Origin: Takakia lepidozioides
Lineage: Eukaryota; Streptophyta; Takakiopsida; Takakiales; Takakiaceae
Direction of reading: 5' to 3'
Assembly: GCA_030704615.1 (NCBI GenBank)
Contig: CM060732.1
Span: 75,809,053-75,869,052, forward strand
Length of the DNA stretch: 60,000 nucleotides
Shown one piece after another: positions 52,490 to 60,000 of the stretch. Each line of letters begins with the position of its first letter. Position 1 is the first letter of the stretch. The notes below the pieces were generated by a model. It had not been told where the DNA came from, did no database searches, and worked only from the letters and a program-made list of their open reading frames with translations. The translations under genes and the position numbers were made by a program.

Positions 52490-54744
52490 GTTACTATTGT
52501 CATGTCAAGACATGATATATTGGCTTGACTATACAAGATCAGTCCATACAATTAATGACATCATCTGCCTGAAACATATCTCATCATACTATACACTCTC
52601 ATTCCTTATTTTCTGCTTACTCTAGTCCGGGTGGGTGGCTGGGGGGATACCATCTAACCCACACTAAGAGAACTTTCTATGACAATGACAGTCCAACAAT
52701 ATAAATGTCATTTCAAATCCTTCCCAAGCCAAAGCCATAGGTATTAGATGAAGTATTTCAAAGCTAGTATGGACATCAACATCATAGCAAAGAAAAACAA
52801 CAATGATGCCAACATATACATTTCAAGTGGTTACCAAACTCTGTGCAGTATTTAAAAACCAAACGTCATTTACAGGCTTGGAAGAAGTCATTAGACAACA
52901 GCCACTCTAGCTATCAAGGCAAAGGTGAGGCCTTACCTGGTCCAATCACAAGCACCCCACAAAACCAATAGGTTAACGACCCTTGTGGAACCCCATGTAT
53001 ACTGCATCACCTAGTTGTTATCCATGTCCATCATGAGAGACAAATGAGATTGGAAGTGAAGTCCTAAATGACAAATTACAAAACATTGCAGTAGCAAATT
53101 AGCAAACAATTGCAAATGAAGTCATATGGAACATGTTTGCTTAGTCTTTCTACCTGGCTATTTCTTGAGGAAGAGGCCATTGTAGTCACTCTTCTCCTTC
53201 CTTCTTGCAAGAGCCTTCCTCCTTAGAGATGAACAGTCTGAGCTCTTCTTCTCTTTATCTCTACTCTTGAAGTAAGAAAGGTGCAGGGAAAGAGACCCAA
53301 CTCATTAAGGACCATGGACCACCATCTATGACTTTGAAAAGCGAACTAGTAGGTGGTGGTATTTATTAGAGAGCCCAACCATTTAAGGAGGTCTCTTGCT
53401 GGTTATGACAAGTGCCCCATTCATTCTTAAAATCCAAAATCCTAATTAGGGATCTGCAAAGTTAGGTTTTATGCCCTCTGTTCATCCATTTCAACAAAAA
53501 TTTGTTTTGCAAAAGTTTATGGGCAAGTCCAAACTAGATTGGAGAGAGAGAGAAAGCCGGCGTAACTAAGAGCCAATTCGCCTTACGGTTATGAGCGAGG
53601 GATACATAACTCACATCTTGGCCGGATAAACTAAATTGAAAGTCTCACAACTACGTAATGATAAATAAGAAAACTAAGAGGCTAAAAAAGAAGCATCCAA
53701 GGACTCGATGTTGGAGTACCCAATCTCCTACGCCTACTTTACACCTAAGTGGTTCGAACTTGAGGTGTGTCTTAAAATTAAAATTGCGATTTTTTCTATG
53801 ATGCCAATTAATGTCTTCGTCTATCTAGGGAAAGTCCATTATGGGGGACCTCCAACCTCTTGGAGAGTGCTTATGATTGAGCAGATGATGCTTTGCCATT
53901 CTCTAGAGTCGAAATTGAGTCATAGTACGAGTTATTACAATGAAATATATTAATTAACTTTACATATATATAATAATTGTAAAGTAATTCTAAGGATATA
54001 AGGATAATGTTTTTAGTATTTTTTATGGGGAGTTGGAAATGTCGCCGGCTTCATGACGTTTATGTGACATCAGCACTTGGAATTGATGTCAAGACAATTT
54101 AAAAGCCATTTTCTACAACAGTTTCTACAATAATTTCTAATCTAGTTTCATTTTTTTCAATATCCTATGTCCAATCCACATCCTGAACCATTCGGGACCT
54201 CAATATCGGGCAGGGGAGCAACACAAATTTATGAAAAGTTCTTTCCCGGGCACCTTCTTTCTGGCCTTCTTTGTGGGCGCTGCCCGGCCATGACGTCGCC
54301 CGGGAAAAAGCTAGGGTTGCAGGCACCTCGCAAGATGCCAGTCACCCATCGCGTGGTTTGTGTGAGGGATTCTGATGTTGCTGGTGACGTTGGGGAGATT
54401 TTGGGGGGATTTGTGTGAAGGGACTGGCTGTGCTTCCTGAAGTGGCGGTCGTGGAATCCACAGATTGAGTAGCAGCCCCACCAGCTTCTTGCTTTGCGTG
54501 CTGCCATTTTGTGCGTTGCTGATGGGCTCCATGTTGTAGGCTCTCTCTGGCTCTCTCAAGCTGTGAGATTGGTAAATTTCCATTTGAAGCTTTTCGTAGG
54601 CGGGAGTTTGTGTTTCAACACACCCACACACACATACACACACACTCTCTCTCTGGCTGGCTTTCAAGCTGCAAGTCTCTGAAATTGGTTGGCATTTTAT
54701 AGTTTCACAAAGCGGGTCACACCGTTTACCTAGTTCCAAATTGG
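51621..54744. other. Intergenic and PAT1 5' flank
   Basis: No gene is supported for 51621-54000. A near-perfect (AG)15 microsatellite is at 52458-52487, and a short GA tract is near 53542. The stretch 54100-54744 is likely promoter and leader of PAT1: it holds an ACGT core (CATGACGTCGCC, 54289-54300), paired CCCGGGC words (54246 and 54299), and a CA/CT-rich tract (54622-54656). An 83-codon frame at 54167-54418 is not recognised. Confidence 0.4.
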
Positions 54745-57700
54745 ATGTCAGCGGCTGGACTTACAAATCAGGGTGGTGTCCTGGCTCCCGTGCCGAGTAG
54801 CTGTGGTCACAATCCTGCAAATGGCTGTCAAATTTCGTTGCAGCAACTGCAGGAGTCACGAACAGCAACTGCAGAAGTGATGTACAGTGAGTTCTTTAAG
54901 GCCAAAACTGCAACAGCCGTTGGAAATCTGAACGTCGGTCTGCGGGTATCCTGATGATACCGCTTTTGTTGCTAGGAATGCACTTAGAAGGCGAAGTAAC
55001 TAGATATGTGCGTGCAGGAGCTGAGGAAAGAATTCGAAAACAATGGACCGCTTGGTCAGCAGTGAAGAGAAGGCCCACACGGGTACAAAATCTGCTCGAT
55101 TAAAACGTGCGTGTACTTTTCCCTTGTACAATGTCTTGACAGCTGATAGGTGGAACCGTTTTCTATGTTACATGCTAGCATTTGACACTCTACAAGGTAT
55201 GGAATCACCAGGCTGGTGTTGTAGAGTCTACCAGGAAATGCAGGTGCTGAATTTTCTCTACAGTGGATTTCTTAATTTTGCTGCATTGAGATTTTACAGT
55301 AAGGAGTAGTTCCAAGGAGAAGTCTTGTTTCAGAGATGTGCTTGTGGCGGTTGGTTGGAGCTGTCTTGTAACACTCGAGCTCTAGTAAGAACAATCTGGG
55401 AGCAAGGATATAATCGTCCGGTGTGATGCTCTGGTATTTGATGAACTGGGGTTGTTGGTTAATGTATTATGGCTTCGCGGTAGCCCCTTAGAGTATGGCA
55501 GGAAAGTAGGCAGCCCTTTGCCCATTTAGCCCTGCTGTGAAGAGCGGAGGCGTTTGAATTCAGCTACCTATCAGAATGGGATGGAAGAAAAGGGCCCTGG
55601 AGACGCGGGAATGGAGCAGGAAGGGCCTATAGTCGTAAATCAAGCTTTTGACTAACTCGTTGGTGATGAAAAGTTTGTTTAAAGGGGGCATCTATTTAAC
55701 TCGTCAGAGATCATTCAAATTAACAATGGCTATGGCAATTGGATGGGCAGGCGACGAGTTTTTTGATGCCTCTCAGTATGCTTTTTTTGGGAGAGGTGGG
55801 AGTGAAGAAGTTGAGCTTGGGGGCTTAGACGAGGATGATGGAGGAGAGCAACTTGAAGATGGGGATGATGCTGTCTCCAACCCGGGTGAGGGGGATGAGG
55901 TCAGTGTCTAGATCCTGACCACTTATGCTATGTTCATCACTTGCAACCCTCTTTACCTGGTTGACCTCTCTCCCGGCAGATATCCTGTCTCTGCTGGAAA
56001 GGCTTCTGGACTGGGAAATGTGATACTCATCGGTCCATCAGACAAGGGATATGTTGCATGTTTGGCGGGGAGATTTGGGGTTGCAGGATTCACTTATTAA
56101 TATTTCCTTGCATACCATACCTCTGTAACTGTGGCATCTGGTTACACGAACTCCTAGTAGTTAGCATATGGATATGAGTGATGTAAGCTGCTGAACAAAG
56201 TTGCTGGCTTGACAGACTGAGCCTCCTGAGGCAGTACCTGAGTGGGACGTGGCTGAGCTTGCTTCCTCCTTCTCCAAGGTAAATTGTTCGCGTATTTGGG
56301 CTGTTATGTATTTTCTGGTTTGCCCCTCAGTATTGGAGTGCTTACTAGACTGCTGCTTGCGGCCTTTTGTGTGTGTTTATATTCATGGGTTGTTTTGTTG
56401 GTAAATTCACCCAAGGCCTGTGTCAGTGATTGTCGACAGAAGTTGGTGTTACCTATGCACTGGCACTGAATTTTCTGTATTGTCACTCTGTATGTGCTCT
56501 TTTCTCGTTTGCAGCTTAACAAGATAACGCCCAGGAAAGAAGGAGCTCACAGTGGGTTGGAAGGGGGGGTCCCCCCAATAAACAGAGAGGGTATGGAATG
56601 TCCAGTTATACCATGGTTGAGCAAACTTAGGAAAACTAGAGTGTACATTTAATTTGCCCTCACTTTTACATTGCTGAGTATGCCAGAATGTATTTCCACT
56701 GCAGATTCCATCTTACTTCAGGTGTGCAGAAAAAACAACTGGACTATAACCTAAACTGCCATTGTTCATGTTGTCAGTTGCAGCATCACCAGATTGGCTG
56801 TACGAGGGTGGGGCTCCCCCTACCTGGCTCGACCGTCCAATTGTGGACAAAGAAGTTGAGAGTGGAGCTAGGAAATGGTGGCCTAATCATCAGCATCAGT
56901 CTGTGCATGGGATTGACTTTGAAGGTCCTCCCTTGGGGCCTCCACCCTCTCAGCAGCTCTCACAATCACAACAGCGCTGGTGGGGTGGGGAGCTGGGTTC
57001 AAGCCACCTGTCCACAACCCCTCCTGTGCCTGGGATGTACTTGCCTCCTTCAGTGAGACAAACACACCAGGTATTTAGGCCAGATCATCCTTATCGTTTT
57101 GTTGAGCGAGGATGTTGCAGAATTCATCTTGAAGTTTAAAGGCCATAATAACCTAGCTGGTGGATGACAGTTTCAAGGTCCAAAATCAACTATTATGTCC
57201 CAACGAGCTGACTTCTGTTTGTATAATTGTTAGTGCTGAGTCTACTAGTGACATTATCAACCTCATACAGAGAAATACCTGCAACAAAGTTCGTGCTGTG
57301 AATTTTTCCAGGGACAGCGAGGAATGGCACCGGTGCCTCCGGGGCCGCAGTCAGGCCAGTACCGGCATCCTTTGCCAGGGCCTCCAGGGCCTCTCACACA
57401 CTCCCACATGGGTGGGGGTGTTTTGCCATCCCTCATGACATATGGTCCAGGCCAACCTCCCTTTGTGACTTCAGGACCTCTTCTGCCTCCCATACAACCA
57501 CAACAGGGCCCATGGCTTCACCGATCAGGTGGGGGTGTGGGGTCAGTGGGCAACTCAATGCCTCAGCAAATGCCCCTCATGCCTCCACAAGTCATGCTGC
57601 AGTTCCAAAGACCTCAGCCGCCTCCATTGCACTCTAATCCCCCTCAACCATACGGGCAAATTCCAGCTCACCCAATGCATGGTTCGCCCCCTCCAACAGT

Positions 57701-59659
57701 GCCACTCTTAATGCAGAAGCTGAATGAGAATTTGATGGCTGGTGAGTTTAGGGATCAACGCTATGACCCCCAGTATCGAACCAGGCCACATCAACGTTAC
57801 CACCAGCAAGCCTCATCGCCTGATGGAGGCCTTGCAGGTAGGGAACAGTGCTCAGCTTAAGTCACGGATTCCTAGAGTTTAGTGATATGCATGCATCTTA
57901 GATAGGCTCTAGTGCCCATGTCCTTGCTATCTCATTAACAATATTTCTACATGGGAGATAGGTAACAGAGCAGCACAAATCTGGAGTGTGAAGCTTGGCT
58001 GCCTAGGTCTTGTTTCTGGTGGGGGTTGTATTTCTTGGGCTGGGCATATGGTGGAATGCAAGTGAGCAAATGGCATGTGCTGGGGGTTCCTAACCGTGAC
58101 TGCCATGGAAGGCTGGTGAGCAGTTATTGTTTGATAACACTATAGTGGACCTTTTCTTTGACGTGATGAGAACAAGGGGTTTTGTTGTGATTGGTTGAGC
58201 ATTGCAAATTGCAAAAAATGTTATCGGAGAAAATGGCAGATAGGGTTCTGATGTGGGTTTCCACTATCATTCATGTTTTGCAGGAAGGGGAAGCCACAAT
58301 GCATGGCAGCCACTACGATCCAAGTACATGACAGCAGAAGAGATTGAGAACATCGTGCGCATTCAGTGGGCTGCCACACACGGCACTGACCCCTACATTG
58401 ATGACTATTACCACCAAGCTGTGCAAGCCAAGGTTGCCAGTGGTACCCCTCATGGACGACGCCACTTCGCTCCATCCCACCTTCGGGATATTCCTTCGCA
58501 TGCACGGGCAGCTGCGGAACCGCACGCATTTCTCCAAGTTGATGCATTGGGAAGGGTTCCATTTTCGTCCATCCGAAGGCCTCGACCCCTGTTGGAGGTT
58601 GAACCACCAGGGTTGGATGGCATGGGAACGTTAGAGGACAATGGGAATGGGGACATTGGTGTGGAAGCCATGGCACCTCAGAGGCCTTTAGAACAAGAAC
58701 CCATGCTGGCAGCGCGGATTGCAATTGAAGATGGTCTGTGCCTTCTCCTTGATGTTGATGACATTGATCGGTTTCTGGCTATTTCTCAAACTCATGATGG
58801 AGGTGCCCAATTGCGACGAAAGCGACAGATGCTACTGGATGGCTTGGCAGCATCTCTTCAGTTAGCAGACCCACTTGGAAACACTGCAGATCTTGGCAAC
58901 CGCATTTTGAATGGTCGTTTTGTGGGGTTAGGTCTAGGTCCTAAGGATGACCTGGTTTTTCTGCGCTTGGTGTCCCTTCCCAAGGGTCGCAAGCTGCTCA
59001 CACGTTATCTCCAGTTGCTGACGCCCGGGAGTGAACTGGTACCAGTTGTGTGCATGGCAGTCTTCCGGCACTTGCGGTTCTTGTTTGGGGGCCTCCAGTC
59101 TGATGCTAGGACCACAGCGACCAGCACAGGGCTGGCCAATGCGGTGGCTCTTTCAGTGTTGACTATGGACCTGCCTTCCTTGAGTGCCTGTTTGCTCTCT
59201 GTGGTGTTGGCACCAGAGCAAGCGCCACTACGCCCCATGGGCAGCCCAGCAGGGGATGGTGCCACTGTTATATTGCGTGCGGTTTTAGAGCGAGCAAACA
59301 TATTGAGGAGGGATCGAACTGCCCTATATCTTCCCCAGAACCTCAATCTCTGGCAACAGGCCTTTGATGCATTTTTTGCGTTACTGACCGAGTTCTGTAC
59401 CAACAAGTACGAAAGTGTTATGCATTTACTAACAATGTCGTACCCTGGCAACATCCCTGCCATCCATGCTGCAGCGGATGAGGCCTTGAAAAAAGAAATT
59501 CCAGTTGAACTTTTGCAGGCTACGCTGCCGCATACAAGTGAGCAGCAGCGTAAGCTACTGTATAACCTGATTACCAACCGAGCGGGGGCAATAAGCGGGC
59601 TCCCTCCTGGTGCTAGCACTGACAGCCATTCCAGTAGTACTGCTACTGTACGAGGTTGA
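54745..59659 (+). CDS. PAT1: mRNA-decapping activator PAT1 homologue
   Basis: Scaffold linking the LSM1-7 ring, deadenylated mRNA and the decapping enzyme in P-bodies. Exons with agreeing phases: 54745-54886 (tentative), 55751-55899, 56216-56278, 56515-56590, 56778-57070, 57312-57837, 58284-59659 (stop TGA); about 874 residues (Arabidopsis PAT1 about 793). Near the N-terminus is FDASQYAFFG, then EEVELGGLDEDDGG and ELASSFSKLN, as in plant PAT1. A Pro/Gln/Gly-rich low-complexity middle follows (about residues 140-410). The last exon holds the conserved C-terminal domain: SKYMTAEEIENIVRIQ, DPYIDDYYHQA, PHAFLQVDALGRVPFSSIRR, IEDGLCLLLDVDDIDRFL, SLPKGRKLLTRYLQLL, EQAPLRPMGSPAGDGA. Exon 1 is chosen because ATG 54745 runs to a strong donor (ACA/GTGAGT) in the right phase; another exon 1 is possible. 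Exon 5 has two acceptors 6 nt apart (CAGTTGCAG). Confidence 0.93.
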
Positions 59660-60000
59660 TCCCTGTTGTTAGCCTTGGAAGGTTTTCAGTCTGTAAAGAT
59701 AGGAAAAGTTGAAATCACTGTGTTCTTTGGGACAGACACACAGAGAAAGATATGCAAGGATGAGGGAATGGGGGTACATTTTCAATCTCTGGGTGGCAGC
59801 CATTGGTGGGTTCAATAAGATGGAGAGTGCTGCAAATGGGCACACTCGTACCGTAAGACCCTTTAGCCTCGTTCATGAAGCCAGTGCAGTTTATCTGTTT
59901 TGGTGCATACAGTCCAGGCAGATACCTAGATACACATTTTCATACACACACATACACTGACCATCCCTTTGCTGGTTATGCCTTGTGAATTTTGACAGAA
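59660..60000 (+). other. 3' flank of PAT1
   Basis: Sequence after the PAT1 stop, presumably 3' UTR at first. No further gene is seen before the window ends. A short CA-rich string (ACACACATACAC) is at 59945-59956. Confidence 0.5.

Noticed and set aside
54167-54418. 83-codon frame upstream of PAT1
   Set aside because: No recognisable domain; it lies in the likely promoter or leader and reads through GC-rich promoter-like words.
54935-54960. U12-type donor (GTATCCTG) in the PAT1 5' region
   Set aside because: One base off consensus, no matching branch point at the right distance from the acceptor, and the strong GTGAGT donor at 54887 fits the phase better.

Overview
The window is plant nuclear DNA, most likely from a seed-free land plant (fern, lycophyte or moss relative). 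The genes are intron-rich with long introns, three of the five encode or probably encode plastid proteins, and decayed DYW-class pentatricopeptide-repeat (PPR) genes and transposon debris lie between them. I cannot name the species.

Five host genes can be built exon by exon. (1) A non-lysosomal glucosylceramidase of the GBA2/GH116 family, minus strand, 5025-16145, about 20 exons. (2) A ClpP5-type plastid Clp protease subunit, minus strand, 18539-22161. (3) A P-class PPR protein with 14 regular 35-residue motifs, plus strand, 24700-27724. It is divergent from ClpP5. (4) An EttA-type ABCF ATPase with a plastid-like leader, minus strand, 29695-37429. Its 16 exons all join in phase to 649 residues. 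(5) The mRNA-decapping activator PAT1, plus strand, 54745-59659. Exon boundaries come from reading-frame continuity, splice dinucleotides and remembered family sequence; no alignment was run.

The stretch from 38.3 to 51.6 kb is a graveyard of repeats and gene fragments. A DYW-type PPR gene or tandem array (40.1-49.6 kb) carries stops and frameshifts and has lost the end of its DYW domain. It is split by a 4747-bp element with CACTA-type ends: the terminal inverted repeats begin CACTACAACAG, and the trinucleotide AAG lies on both sides. Inside are minus-strand fragments of PPR genes and of an OSB-like (organellar single-stranded DNA-binding, WWDNR/PDF motif) gene, plus a tRNA-derived SINE. This gene-fragment-carrying element is the most interesting structure in the window.

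Other mobile DNA: two non-autonomous elements with matching hAT-like ends (CAGTGTTGG) and near-perfect 8-bp target duplications (1784-2258 and 27933-28729); LINE tail fragments inside introns of the glucosylceramidase and EttA genes; three SINE copies; and a dead LRR receptor-kinase fragment at 753-1207. Two introns, in two different genes, use a GC donor with the same hexamer, GCATGC.

ClpP5, the EttA-like factor and probably the P-class PPR protein act in plastid protein turnover, translation and RNA metabolism. PAT1 and the glucosylceramidase act in cytoplasmic mRNA decay and sphingolipid breakdown. Nothing suggests that the five genes form a functional cluster.
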